A DNA stretch of 64,000 nucleotides from Balneolaceae bacterium (GTDB taxonomy: Bacteria > Bacteroidota > Rhodothermia > Balneolales > Balneolaceae): NCBI GenBank assembly GCA_006969905.1, contig CP030887.1, positions 1,178,001-1,242,000 of the forward strand, written 5' to 3'. The position numbers and the translations under genes were made by a program. How positions within the stretch are numbered: position 1 is the stretch's first letter; each line of letters starts with the position of its first letter. This document shows positions 18,566-27,458 of this stretch, piece by piece. The notes beneath the pieces were generated by a model. It saw only the letters and a list, made by a program, of their open reading frames with translations. It was not told the origin of the DNA and did not search any database.

Positions 18566-19063
18566 CTAGTGATCTGTTAAGGGATTGTCTCTTAATGATT
18601 CTGCCAAACGCCCTGCATCCAGAATAGACATATAAGGCAGCGGATTAAGCTTCCTTCTGATTACATAATCAGTAAGTTGTTGGATCACCACATCATGAAG
18701 GGCTTCTTTACTCCATGGCTTAGCAATATAATGATTCAGGTGAGCCTTATTTACAGCCTGAACAGTATCTTCAAGTCCTGCTTGCCCTGTTACAAGAACT
18801 TTCCTGCTATCCTTGGTTTTATTTTCGTTTTGAAGTTCGATTAATAAATCTACGCCATTTTTCCCAGGCAATACATGATCACAAAGGATAAGTCCAACCG
18901 TGCTTCCTGAGTCAATAATATGTTGAACAACCTGTTCAGCTTCAGCGGCGCTGTTAGCGATTTCGATTGGAAAGTGGGTTTCAAACTCTTCAAGGTCGTT
19001 AACCAAGGCATCCATTACTTCAAGTTCGTCTTCTACTACAAGTATAAAAATTTGATTTTCCAT
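18566..19063 (-). CDS. Response regulator, receiver domain only
   Basis: 165 aa. CheY-like receiver with acidic pocket E11-D12, phospho-acceptor Asp62 (LCDHVLPG), Thr92 and Lys115 (AKPW). The remaining 40 or so residues form no recognisable DNA-binding or enzymatic domain. It therefore acts through protein-protein contact, or within a phosphorelay with the downstream kinase, rather than by binding DNA. It sits between the DASS transporter (9 nt) and the kinase (3 nt). Confidence 0.88.
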   Translation of the reverse strand: MENQIFILVVEDELEVMDALVNDLEEFETHFPIEIANSAAEAEQVVQHIIDSGSTVGLILCDHVLPGKNGVDLLIELQNENKTKDSRKVLVTGQAGLEDTVQAVNKAHLNHYIAKPWSKEALHDVVIQQLTDYVIRRKLNPLPYMSILDAGRLAESLRDNPLTDH

Positions 19064-19072
19064 ATTTCCCTC

Positions 19073-20476
19073 TCAGTTTAGCATTATTGGCCAGTAAAAA
19101 ATAGCATATAAAGTAACTAAGGCAATACCGAATACCCCAATTACAAAACCTGCTTTGGCCATATTTTTAGTTTCCAGTGTTCCTGTACTTATCGCAATAG
19201 CATTGGGAGGAGTGGAAATAGGTAATACCATGGCAAGGCTGGCACTCATCCCGATAACAACACTAATGATAATAAGATTGAAACCTTCACCGGCAATACC
19301 TGAAGTTGCCAGGCTAACAGCTAATGGAATAAGTAGGGTAGCTGTTACCGTATTGGATAAGAAGTTTGACATAATGATGGCAACGGCACTAAAAGCTACA
19401 ATCATAGTAATGGTTCCGAAAGACGTCCATTCTATACTGGTTACAATCCATTCGGCAAGCCCTGTATTCTTCATAGAAATACCTAAAGAAATACCGCCCG
19501 CTACCAACCAAAGTACTTCCCAGGGGAGTTTCCTTATATCTTCTTTAGTGATTACTTTGGTTACAGAAAGCACCACAACGGGGATAAGGGCAATAATAGC
19601 ACTTTTCATTCCATGAAGACTCTCGCTTACCCAAAGCAGCACGGTTACAGCAAAAACCAAGTACAGTAAAACAGCATTACCGGAAGTATTAAACCTGCCG
19701 CTCATATCCAGTTGAATACTTTCGGTTGAAGGCTTGAACATGAAAAGAAGAAGCAACCAGGTTAAAAAAAGCACAATAATCACTAAAGGGGTAGCCAATA
19801 TCATCCAGTCACCAAAAGGAATGTTTATGCCCTGATTGGAAAGTGTACCAATTACAACTGCATTTGGGGGTGTACCGATGGGAGTTGCCATGCCTCCAAT
19901 ATTAGCCGCAAAAGGAATACAGAGTGCCAGCCCGATTCGCAAGGGATCAGATTTATCAATTCTGGCGATAATGGGGATGATTACAGTCATCATCATTGCG
20001 GTAGTTGCCGTGTTACTCATAAAAGCTGAAAGCAGAGCAGTAACAACCATCAGCCCAAGTACAATATATTTGGGTTTATCGCCGAAAGGTTTCAGAAGAA
20101 TCCTGGTCAGGTTCCGGTCAAGATTGTATTTAACAGCGGCATCAGCTAATACAAAACCGCCCAGGAAAAGAATTATGATCGGACTGGCGAGAGTACCGAT
20201 AAATGCTGTATAGGAATCGGGATTATAAAAATCGGTAGGGGTACTAAAAATCAGTCCTTCTTTACTCAGTAACAGTATTTGAAGAAAAATAACCAGCACA
20301 GAAGTGGCATAGATAGGTACAGGTTCCAGCATCCAGAAAACTGCGGCCAGGAAAAAGATGCCAAGCCCGATATGCCCCGCCTCTGATAATCCTTCAATAT
20401 TGAAAAAGAATGGGGCTATGAGACCGATTAATCCAAGAGCCAGCCCAATCCATTGTTTTTTCGTAAATGTTGTCAT
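19073..20476 (-). CDS. DASS/SLC13-family anion symporter (dicarboxylate or similar)
   Basis: 467 aa inner-membrane protein with about 11-12 hydrophobic segments. The two characteristic SNTATTA/SNTVTATLL-type motifs (FMSNTATTAMM near residue 155 and FLSNTVTATLLIPLA near residue 373) and the paired NIGGMATPIGTPPNAVVIGT and VLPISTPPNAIAIS segments define the divalent anion:sodium symporter family. Substrates include succinate, malate, citrate and sulfate. Flanked by an outer-membrane porin upstream (17 nt) and a two-component pair downstream, giving a complete outer-to-inner-membrane route with its own sensor. The exact anion is not evident. Confidence 0.9.
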   Translation of the reverse strand: MTTFTKKQWIGLALGLIGLIAPFFFNIEGLSEAGHIGLGIFFLAAVFWMLEPVPIYATSVLVIFLQILLLSKEGLIFSTPTDFYNPDSYTAFIGTLASPIIILFLGGFVLADAAVKYNLDRNLTRILLKPFGDKPKYIVLGLMVVTALLSAFMSNTATTAMMMTVIIPIIARIDKSDPLRIGLALCIPFAANIGGMATPIGTPPNAVVIGTLSNQGINIPFGDWMILATPLVIIVLFLTWLLLLFMFKPSTESIQLDMSGRFNTSGNAVLLYLVFAVTVLLWVSESLHGMKSAIIALIPVVVLSVTKVITKEDIRKLPWEVLWLVAGGISLGISMKNTGLAEWIVTSIEWTSFGTITMIVAFSAVAIIMSNFLSNTVTATLLIPLAVSLATSGIAGEGFNLIIISVVIGMSASLAMVLPISTPPNAIAISTGTLETKNMAKAGFVIGVFGIALVTLYAIFYWPIMLN

Positions 20477-20493
20477 TTCATTTCCTCATCATA

Positions 20494-21699
20494 TTAAAAA
20501 CTAAGGCTAAACTGTATCAGGAATTCCAGATATGTCTCATTACCTGAAGTTGCGTAATCTTCACTAACAATGCTTAATTCACTTTGCATTTTTATGGCAT
20601 GCTTACTGAAGAAGTAATTTAAACCAATCGTAGCTTTATCTTTTTGGAGAAAGCTGTTATTGGCAGTGCTCACATCATCAAGGGGATTAAGAATACTTAT
20701 ACGAAAAGTAGGTTCAAGCACAGAATTTATCACTTTCCCACCCTGAACTGAGAATCCGTGGCCTTCAGTAAGAATGGAATAAAAAATCTGGTTAGTTGGC
20801 ATTACTAATCGGCCATGTCCTGAGATGTGTCTCGAAATATATTCTGCTACTATTGAATACCCTTTATACTTGAATACTCCATCTATATAGTAATTCCGGA
20901 TATTACTTTCTTTACCATTCCACATAGTACTTCCTAAGCGGCCGTATGCATCATGGTTATGATATAGAGCAGCTCCGATAGAAAGCTTTGGTTTGGTTTC
21001 ATAAGACAGATCGCTTTCGACGTAATCACCGGAACCTTTGAAAATCCCGAAAGGAAGGACCTCAACCCGGGCTGTATAAGCAAGGCCGCCCGGAGTTCGG
21101 GTTTCATTTATACCCTCGCCATGGGTAAGTCCCCCGGCTGCTTTAAAAGCAAAGTTTTCAGAAATCAGGAATGTTTTTCTAAGGGTTACTCCCTGGTCGT
21201 ACCCTACTGCAAAAAAGCGTGAAATCGTTGAGCGATCCACCATCTGGAAATTCTTTGAAGTAGTTTGGAACTGCCTTCCGGCCGGAGGCCTCAGCTGTCC
21301 GAAAGAAATAAGTAAGGTTGGGTTTGGTTTCCATCGATATTCTGCATTTGATAAGCGAAGGTTTCCCTTATCCATATCGAATTGGATAAAGTATCCCAGC
21401 TTTTTATTCAAAATATACCCGCTTGTTTGAAAGCGAGCGCGGCGAACAATCAAATCTCCACCAACCGGATCAGAATAGTTAAGGGGAGAGGTCAGGTAGA
21501 GCATCTGCTGTAACCTTATTCCGATACGGAAATCCATGTTCTTATCAGCGGTAGTAATATGAAGCCCCTTTTGAGGGGAAAAAGTTACTGTAGGGGGTGA
21601 TTGGGCAACCGGTGTTTCACTTATTAAAACATTACACCAAAAAGCAATAAGTCCAAGCAAAACGGGCTTAAAAGCATATTTAAAAAATCTTTTCATCAT
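20494..21699 (-). CDS. Phosphate-selective porin O/P-like outer-membrane porin
   Basis: About 401 aa from ATG at 21699 (a GTG five codons upstream is possible). Signal peptide, then an OprO/OprP-type barrel: KGLHITTADKNMDFRIGIRLQ, RRARFQTSGYILNKKLGYFIQFD, then repeated amphipathic strands and a C-terminal FLIQFSLSF ending in Phe, needed for barrel assembly. The family makes anion-preferring pores. First gene of the five-gene operon. It probably admits the anion used by the DASS transporter. A short GTGAAAG/CTTTCAC hairpin at 21799-21814 lies in its upstream region. Confidence 0.82.
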   Translation of the reverse strand: MMKRFFKYAFKPVLLGLIAFWCNVLISETPVAQSPPTVTFSPQKGLHITTADKNMDFRIGIRLQQMLYLTSPLNYSDPVGGDLIVRRARFQTSGYILNKKLGYFIQFDMDKGNLRLSNAEYRWKPNPTLLISFGQLRPPAGRQFQTTSKNFQMVDRSTISRFFAVGYDQGVTLRKTFLISENFAFKAAGGLTHGEGINETRTPGGLAYTARVEVLPFGIFKGSGDYVESDLSYETKPKLSIGAALYHNHDAYGRLGSTMWNGKESNIRNYYIDGVFKYKGYSIVAEYISRHISGHGRLVMPTNQIFYSILTEGHGFSVQGGKVINSVLEPTFRISILNPLDDVSTANNSFLQKDKATIGLNYFFSKHAIKMQSELSIVSEDYATSGNETYLEFLIQFSLSF

Positions 21700-21714
21700 T
21701 AAAAAAGGAGTCAC

Positions 21715-21842
21715 TTTTGATTCCGCAACTAAGGTCTCGTTGGAATAAGTAGTTTTTGTGAAGGAATGGCTTTAATTGTTAAATAAAGCCAGTTTTTTGT
21801 GAAAGCCCTTTCACGATTAAAGAATAAGCACTAACATCCCTT
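21715..21842. promoter_or_regulatory. Divergent intergenic region, porin operon / DUF58
   Basis: 128 bp between divergent genes that must hold both promoters. A 7-bp inverted repeat GTGAAAG-CC-CTTTCAC at 21799-21814 is the only clear symmetrical element. No exact TAnnTTTG element was recognised. Confidence 0.3.
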
Positions 21843-22763
21843 GTGCTGTTAAAACCCGAAATATTATCAAAGCTTTCTTCTCTTGAGTTAAGAGCCAAGA
21901 AAATTGTAGAGGGCTTTATTTCAGGCTTACATAAAAGCCCTTATCATGGTTTCAGCGTGGAATTTGCCGAACATCGCCCTTACAATCCCGGCGATGATTT
22001 TAAACATATTGACTGGAAAGCCTACGGAAAAAAGGAGCGTTTTTATGTAAAGCAGTATGAAGAAGAAACCAACCTTCGCTGCTATGCTTTGTTAGACACC
22101 AGTTCCAGTATGTTGTTCAAACATTTTGGGGAATGGAGCAAACTTCGATACGGTACACACTTCGCGGCTTCCCTGATGTATTTAATGCACCGTCAGCGAG
22201 ATGCCTGTGGCCTTATTCCTTTTTCGGATAAAATTGACACATTTATTCCTGCTAAGGGTACATATGCTCATCTTCGTGAAATATATCTTGAACTGGAACG
22301 GGAGTTGGTTCGAGAAACAGAGAAAAACCCGGAGAAGAGAAAAACAGCTTCAGCGCGTGTAATACATGAAATCGCAGAACGCCTCAATCATCGAAGCCTT
22401 GTAGTAATTATTACGGATCTTTTTGAGAATATGGATGAACACGAAGCACTCATATCTGCTCTAAAGCATTTGAGACACAGAAAACATGAGGTACTGCTTT
22501 TTAATGTGCTGGAAAAACGCAGTGAGCGTGAACTGGCTTTTTCGGATAACAAGTTTGTATTCGAAGACCTGGAAACAGGAGCCGAAGTAGAAGTACTTCC
22601 CGCACAGGTACGGGAAGACTACAAAGAAAAAGTGGCCGATTATACCAGAAAGTTTATAGCCGCTTGCAGTGAGTTTGAAATTGACTACGAAGAAATAGAT
22701 ACCGAATCTGATTTTGATGTGGCGCTGTTGGCCTACCTTAATAAAAGAAGAAGGCTGGGCTAA
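21843..22763 (+). CDS. DUF58 domain protein (vWA-like)
   Basis: 306 aa. The N-terminal signature SLELRAKKIVEGFISGLHKS, YHGFSVEFAEHRPYNPGDD and HIDWKAYGK is diagnostic for DUF58. A von Willebrand A-like fold follows with the MIDAS-type DTSSSM near residue 81 and VIITDLFENMDE near 195. DUF58 proteins usually sit beside MoxR ATPases and BatA-like proteins in envelope-stress loci; none is next to this copy. GTG at 21843 is used because it gives the family's normal N-terminus. Its stop overlaps that of the convergent lipoprotein gene by 4 bp. Confidence 0.88.
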   Translation: MLLKPEILSKLSSLELRAKKIVEGFISGLHKSPYHGFSVEFAEHRPYNPGDDFKHIDWKAYGKKERFYVKQYEEETNLRCYALLDTSSSMLFKHFGEWSKLRYGTHFAASLMYLMHRQRDACGLIPFSDKIDTFIPAKGTYAHLREIYLELERELVRETEKNPEKRKTASARVIHEIAERLNHRSLVVIITDLFENMDEHEALISALKHLRHRKHEVLLFNVLEKRSERELAFSDNKFVFEDLETGAEVEVLPAQVREDYKEKVADYTRKFIAACSEFEIDYEEIDTESDFDVALLAYLNKRRRLG

Positions 22764-23674
22764 GGTTTACAACGTATCCAAACAGGGTCGCCATCGAAAC
22801 CGGGGGAGTTAGTAAGGCGTGTTCTGTTTGATCCATCTGCATTCATCATAAAAATCTCCCAGTCGTTGTCAATGACTCCACCAAGAACAATCCTTGCACC
22901 ATCCGGGGAATATCTCGCAATAAGTTCATTATCAGGGGTGTCTGTGAGTTGTGTTAATCCCGAACCATCTGTACTAATGGAATACAAATCTGCTTGCCCA
23001 TTTTCATAAATATAAAAAATCACTTTTTCGTTATCCGGTGCCCAGGCAGGGTGTCCGTGATAACTGGTGCCGTTCGTTACAATCCTGAACTCAGTCCCAT
23101 CAGCATTGATGATTCCTATATCCGCTGAGCTGTTTTCATCAGAATATTCAAAAACAATTTGTTGTCCATCAGAGGACCAACTTGGATAAAAATCAGATCG
23201 TGCAGTAATTAATGTATCATTCTCATTGGAATCCAAATCGCGCACAACTAAATGATGGAGTTGAGGTTGTTCGGTTTTTGTAAAAACGATTTTATTTTCA
23301 ATTGGAGACCAATCGGGGATTTCATCTCCGGCAGGGTTAAGGATACTCCATTTCTCAGTTCCGGTCTCAAAATCTAACTCGTACAGGTAAGGTGCATTCT
23401 CTCTGTTTGAACGAAAATGCAGTTTGTTTTGAAACGCATTATATCTGGGAGAGCCATCTGTACTATCATTCGTAACTAAAGCGATAGCTTCTAAAGTTGA
23501 AGTATTCAATTGGTATAAATCGCCATTTCCTGTTCTAGAGGAATAAAAAATTACATAGTCCTCCGTACATACTGTGCTCTTACTATCAACTTTATTATTG
23601 TTTTCAACAGTTACTGAGAAACGAATACAGCCAAATGCAGTGCAGAGTAGTAATAAAACAATGTATATACGCAT
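22760..23674 (-). CDS. TolB-like beta-propeller lipoprotein (PD40 repeats)
   Basis: 304 aa from ATG at 23674 (an upstream in-frame TTG is possible). Lipoprotein signal with lipobox AFGC, then at least five PD40/WD40-like blades: IFYSSRTGNGDLYQL, FRSNRENAPYLYEL, PDWSPIENKIVFTKT, PSWSSDGQQIVFEYS, PAWAPDNEKVIFY, ARYSPDGARIVLGG and NADGSNRTRLTNSP. This resembles the propeller of TolB but there is no N-terminal TolB domain and no tol/pal genes nearby. Probably an anchored periplasmic or surface binding protein of unknown ligand. It follows the SDR gene by 4 nt. Confidence 0.8.
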   Translation of the reverse strand: MRIYIVLLLLCTAFGCIRFSVTVENNNKVDSKSTVCTEDYVIFYSSRTGNGDLYQLNTSTLEAIALVTNDSTDGSPRYNAFQNKLHFRSNRENAPYLYELDFETGTEKWSILNPAGDEIPDWSPIENKIVFTKTEQPQLHHLVVRDLDSNENDTLITARSDFYPSWSSDGQQIVFEYSDENSSADIGIINADGTEFRIVTNGTSYHGHPAWAPDNEKVIFYIYENGQADLYSISTDGSGLTQLTDTPDNELIARYSPDGARIVLGGVIDNDWEIFMMNADGSNRTRLTNSPGFDGDPVWIRCKP

Positions 23675-23678
23675 GTAA

Positions 23679-24476
23679 CTAAACAACCTTGCTGTTTTTT
23701 AGAATCCGATTAAGTAGTGATGGCGATATTCTTTTAACAAATAAAGCCAGTCTTTCTTTGGGGCTTGAAATAATAATCTCTTCTTTTCGTGCCTTTAACC
23801 TGCTCCAGACTTTTTGCACCATTTCGTTGGCATCCATAGCAGTTTCATGAAGGTCTCCCATTTTGCCAAACGAACTGCCGTCTCCGGTTAATGCATTTTT
23901 TGTGATATTTGTTTTTATAGGTCCCGGGCATAGTAAAGTCACATCAATATGATGTTCATATAATTCCTGGCGAAGTGAGTCAAAAAAGCCCTGAACAGCA
24001 TGCTTACTGGCAGCATACCCTGTTCTGAATTTAGTTCCGATTTTACCGGCCACACTACTGGTTACAATAATTTGCCCGGATTTGCGGCTAATCATATGTG
24101 GCAGTATTTCTTTGGTTAAGCCGATTGAGCCGAAAAAGTTCACCTCCATCAACTGCCTGATGGTATCAATATCAGTTTCTTCAAATACTGAGCGTTGACT
24201 TATACCTCCATTATTTACCAGTACATCAATTTGTCCAAAAAGTCCTAACGCTTCTTTTGTTTTTGATTGAAAGGATTTTGAATCTGCTAAATCAATGGTG
24301 AGTACTTTAACCCGTTCTTGTTCTTCCCCGAGACCCTTTTTTACTTTTTCAAGAGTTTCTGCTCTGCGGGACGATAAAATAAGGTTAGCCCCTTCCCTAT
24401 AAAAAGCTTTGGCAAGTGCTTCTCCTATCCCGGATGAAGCCCCTGTGATCCATACAGTTTTATTTTTATAATGCAT
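23679..24476 (-). CDS. Short-chain dehydrogenase/reductase (SDR)
   Basis: 265 aa classical SDR. Nucleotide-binding TGASSGIGEALAKAF at residues about 11-25, NNGG near 90, catalytic Ser in VTSSVAGK and the Tyr-x-x-x-Lys motif in YAASKHAVQGF near 159, then the LLCPGPIKTNI segment. Acts as an NAD(P)(H)-dependent oxidoreductase in the cytoplasm. The substrate is not indicated. Upstream of and probably cotranscribed with the beta-propeller lipoprotein gene, and divergent from the response-regulator gene. Confidence 0.88.
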   Translation of the reverse strand: MHYKNKTVWITGASSGIGEALAKAFYREGANLILSSRRAETLEKVKKGLGEEQERVKVLTIDLADSKSFQSKTKEALGLFGQIDVLVNNGGISQRSVFEETDIDTIRQLMEVNFFGSIGLTKEILPHMISRKSGQIIVTSSVAGKIGTKFRTGYAASKHAVQGFFDSLRQELYEHHIDVTLLCPGPIKTNITKNALTGDGSSFGKMGDLHETAMDANEMVQKVWSRLKARKEEIIISSPKERLALFVKRISPSLLNRILKNSKVV

Positions 24477-24586
24477 TTTCGATTTTTAACTGATTTTTGC
24501 TGAAAGTATGCCCGATTGAGTTAAACTTACAATCTCATTCTTATTATTTTCAAAGGTATATTAAAAATCTTTTATTCTTACAAGCT

Positions 24587-25288
24587 GTGACAACAAACAA
24601 TACAATATTACTGGTAGAAGACGAGGAAGAATCAGGGGAAATGCTCGCAAATTTCCTCGAACTGAACGACTTTAATGTTCATTGGGCAAAAGACGGAAAA
24701 GAAGCGTATGAACTGATTAGTGATAATGCCAATAATATAGATTTGGCTATTCTGGACATTATGGTTCCCTATCACGATGGTAAAGAAATATGCAGGCATA
24801 TCAGGGAGCATCCGGTTATAAATGATATACCCGTAATTTTTTTGACAGCAAGAGATGAGGAAAAAGACGAGATAGAAGGTTTGAACCTGGGTGCAGATGA
24901 TTATATAAAAAAGCCGGCAGGCTTAAACCTTATAAAAGCACATGTTGTCAGCCATCTTCGAAGGATTAACCCTGCAAAGTCTCAGTGGTTACAGTACGGG
25001 CATGTATATTTAGATACCGACACCAAACAAATGTTTATCAATGATGAACTGATTGACCTTACGCACACAGAGTACATCATTGCAGAATTATTTTTCAAAC
25101 ATCCGAAGCTGGTGTATAGCCGGCAGGAGATTTTAGAGCATATTTCGGATGAAGAGAAATACATTTTTGACCGCACGGTAGATGTACATATCAAAAATCT
25201 GAGGATCAAAATGAAGGACGAAGGCAAGCTTATAAAAACTTATCGTGGGGTTGGCTATGGCTTTAACAGAGAATACGGTCGCGGATGA
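24587..25288 (+). CDS. OmpR/PhoB-family response regulator
   Basis: 233 aa from GTG at 24587. A longer frame reaches a TTG at 24497, but the extra 30 residues are unlike the family, whereas GTG gives MTTNNTILLVEDEE. Receiver domain with E11-D12, phospho-acceptor Asp57 (AILDIMVPYHDG) and Lys109 (KKPAG), then a winged-helix trans_reg_C domain (LTHTEYIIAELFFKHP, then DRTVDVHIKNLRIKM and YRGVGYGFN). Binds DNA as a dimer when phosphorylated. The stop overlaps the kinase start by 4 bp (ATGA), so the pair is cognate. Confidence 0.9.
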   Translation: MTTNNTILLVEDEEESGEMLANFLELNDFNVHWAKDGKEAYELISDNANNIDLAILDIMVPYHDGKEICRHIREHPVINDIPVIFLTARDEEKDEIEGLNLGADDYIKKPAGLNLIKAHVVSHLRRINPAKSQWLQYGHVYLDTDTKQMFINDELIDLTHTEYIIAELFFKHPKLVYSRQEILEHISDEEKYIFDRTVDVHIKNLRIKMKDEGKLIKTYRGVGYGFNREYGRG

Positions 25289-26694
25289 ACATTCAGGCCA
25301 AGCTCGCCTTTACATACATTACACTGCTTTCAATAGGTGTAATTGTAATAAGCTCGTATGCTATACTTAGTATTCGCTCTTATTTGTTAGAGGAGGGGTT
25401 TGTAAAGTTTGAAGCAGATGCCCATTCATTTGCAAATTCATTTGAAAGAATTCAGGTAGAAGAAGATTTATTTGATAAAGTTGAATTAGTGGCAAACCTG
25501 ACTGGCTATGAAGTAGCCCTTTTTGATTCTGCGGGGCTTCTGCTGGTTCAGGCAGCCGCCAGAGAGGATGGGTTTGTAAGCGCTGATGAATACATCACTG
25601 ATGAAATTATAGATTCTCTTTATAGCAATAAGGGCATATCAGTAGTATTGAATACTAGTAATCCTGACAAACTCATTGCATTCAGGGAGATTGAGAGGAA
25701 CAAAACCGAAGCCCGCTTTCTTAGGATCAGCGAATTTGAAAGTGATATTTATGCTGCTGAATCAAGCATACGGCATTTAATCTATGGAGCTATGTTCAGT
25801 TCAATTCTGGTAGTGATAATTGTAAGCTTCTTTTTTGCCAGGTATTTATCAAAGCCGTTATCACAGCTTAATGAAGCGGCACTGGATATAGCTTCGGGAA
25901 ACCTTGACAGGGAGCTAAATGTAAACAGGAGCGATGAATTTGGTACTCTTGCAGCATCTTTGAACAAAATGGCGGGTACATTAAAAGCAGATAATGAGCA
26001 ATTAAAAGGCATGAATGAAAAACAGAGCCAGTTTTTTGCTGATATCACACATGAAGTAAGAAATCCCCTGCATTCTATTTCCGGAGCACTTGAAATGCTT
26101 GAGGTTGCTAAACTGGAGCCCGAAAAGAAATCCAAATATATAGCTGTTGCTCAAAAACAAGTAGAAAGGGTAGTAAGGTTGTTTGAGGATATAAAGAGCC
26201 TTCAGCGTTATGATTTTGATGAAAGCTTTATCAACAAACGGAAAACAAATCTCATTAAAATTGTACAGGAAGTAATCGGTGTTAATGAACCGTTTGCACA
26301 GGAAAAAAACCTGGAACTGGGGGTAGAGCGTATGGGTAATTGTTCGGTGTTTGCGGATCCGGATAAGATTGAGCAAGTATTGGATAATCTTGTTTCAAAT
26401 GCTATCAAATATACCAATAAGGGTAATATCAGGGTCTCATGTATTGAGAGTAAGAACAGGGTTGAAGTTACAGTATCAGATACAGGAATTGGGATTAGCT
26501 CAGAGCACCTGAACCGTTTGTTTGATCGTTTTTATCGCACCGATAAAGCACGATCAAGAGATAAAGGAGGTACGGGATTAGGTTTGGCAGTAGTGAAAAG
26601 TATCCTGAATGCTCATGGATCTGAAATTTTTGTGAATAGCACACCAGGAAAAGGAAGCGAATTTTATTTTAGCCTTCCCAAGTCGGAAAACTAG
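25285..26694 (+). CDS. HAMP-type membrane sensor histidine kinase
   Basis: 469 aa. TM1 at about 8-30, a periplasmic sensor of about 135 residues (about 31-164), TM2 about 165-186, HAMP (about 187-238), HisKA with His256 (DITHEVRNPLHSISG), then a HATPase with VSNAIKYT (N box), DTGIGIS (G1) and GGTGLGLAVVKSIL (G2). Typical PhoR/CpxA-like layout. Signal unknown. The gene ends in CTAG, which also supplies the stop codon of the convergent MIP gene. Confidence 0.92.
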   Translation: MNIQAKLAFTYITLLSIGVIVISSYAILSIRSYLLEEGFVKFEADAHSFANSFERIQVEEDLFDKVELVANLTGYEVALFDSAGLLLVQAAAREDGFVSADEYITDEIIDSLYSNKGISVVLNTSNPDKLIAFREIERNKTEARFLRISEFESDIYAAESSIRHLIYGAMFSSILVVIIVSFFFARYLSKPLSQLNEAALDIASGNLDRELNVNRSDEFGTLAASLNKMAGTLKADNEQLKGMNEKQSQFFADITHEVRNPLHSISGALEMLEVAKLEPEKKSKYIAVAQKQVERVVRLFEDIKSLQRYDFDESFINKRKTNLIKIVQEVIGVNEPFAQEKNLELGVERMGNCSVFADPDKIEQVLDNLVSNAIKYTNKGNIRVSCIESKNRVEVTVSDTGIGISSEHLNRLFDRFYRTDKARSRDKGGTGLGLAVVKSILNAHGSEIFVNSTPGKGSEFYFSLPKSEN

Positions 26695-27302
26695 TAATTC
26701 AGGTATCTGTAAGCGGCGGCAGCCAATGCGCCCCCTGTTAACGGAGCCACAGTATAAAGCGGGATGTTTAAATAAGAGGCTCCACCCAATAAAAAGTCAA
26801 AGGCAGAAGTTCCAATTGAAATTGCCGGGTTAAAAATAGATCCTGAAACCGCTGAACCCATTAACGTAAGGCCGGTAAGTGTAAAGCCAATTATAAAACC
26901 ATACATTTTATTCCCGGTTAGCGCTTTTGAAGAACTAACGGTGATGTAAACCATTACCAGGATACAGGTAAAAAGAACCTCAACTGAAATTTGTTGATAT
27001 AAATTACTGACAAATGGAGGTTCTACATAGTACGGCAGTGTTGATACGAATACAATGAACGCAGCTGCAATAAAAGCCCCTGATATTTGTCCAACAGTAT
27101 AGCCAATCAATTTTTTTAACGAGAGTTTTTTCATTAAAAAGAAAGAAAAAGAAACGGCAGGATTATAATGTGCACCTGATACATGAGCCCCCAGGTAAAT
27201 CATTGAAGCCAAAACAAGCCCAATAACTATCGGGTCTTTAGTCAGACCGATAGCCAGAACCAGGAAAAAAGTCCCTATGGCTTCCATTAGATACTCTCGC
27301 AT
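26691..27302 (-). CDS. MIP-family channel (aquaporin/glycerol facilitator-like)
   Basis: 203 aa from ATG at 27302. Six hydrophobic segments and the two half-helix NPA motifs, HYNPAVSF near residue 50 and FNPAISIG near residue 158, define the major intrinsic protein family. It is shorter than the usual 230-280 aa. Key selectivity residues are not assigned. It would move water or small neutral solutes across the inner membrane. Divergent from the 27459 gene, and its stop codon overlaps that of the kinase gene. Confidence 0.85.
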   Translation of the reverse strand: MREYLMEAIGTFFLVLAIGLTKDPIVIGLVLASMIYLGAHVSGAHYNPAVSFSFFLMKKLSLKKLIGYTVGQISGAFIAAAFIVFVSTLPYYVEPPFVSNLYQQISVEVLFTCILVMVYITVSSSKALTGNKMYGFIIGFTLTGLTLMGSAVSGSIFNPAISIGTSAFDFLLGGASYLNIPLYTVAPLTGGALAAAAYRYLNY

Positions 27303-27458
27303 ACCCAAAATTTAAGTAATGTTTTTTGTCCTTCCGTTACGGGAAACTAGTTTGGGTAATCAGGAATTGCAAACTATTTATGATGAATTGATGTAAACAA
27401 AAAGTGATTACAAAAAGAGAATGCAAAATTCTTTTAAACAGATTATGACCTATATTTG

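Noticed and set aside
19155-20213. Long plus-strand open frames opposite the DASS transporter
   Set aside because: They are antisense to a clearly conserved membrane protein and lack any recognisable domain.
21843-22763. DUF58 protein as part of a MoxR/Bat system
   Set aside because: No MoxR ATPase or Bat genes adjoin it; a remote partner cannot be judged from this window.
22760-23674. Beta-propeller lipoprotein as TolB of the Tol-Pal system
   Set aside because: It lacks the N-terminal TolB domain and no tolQRA or pal genes are nearby.
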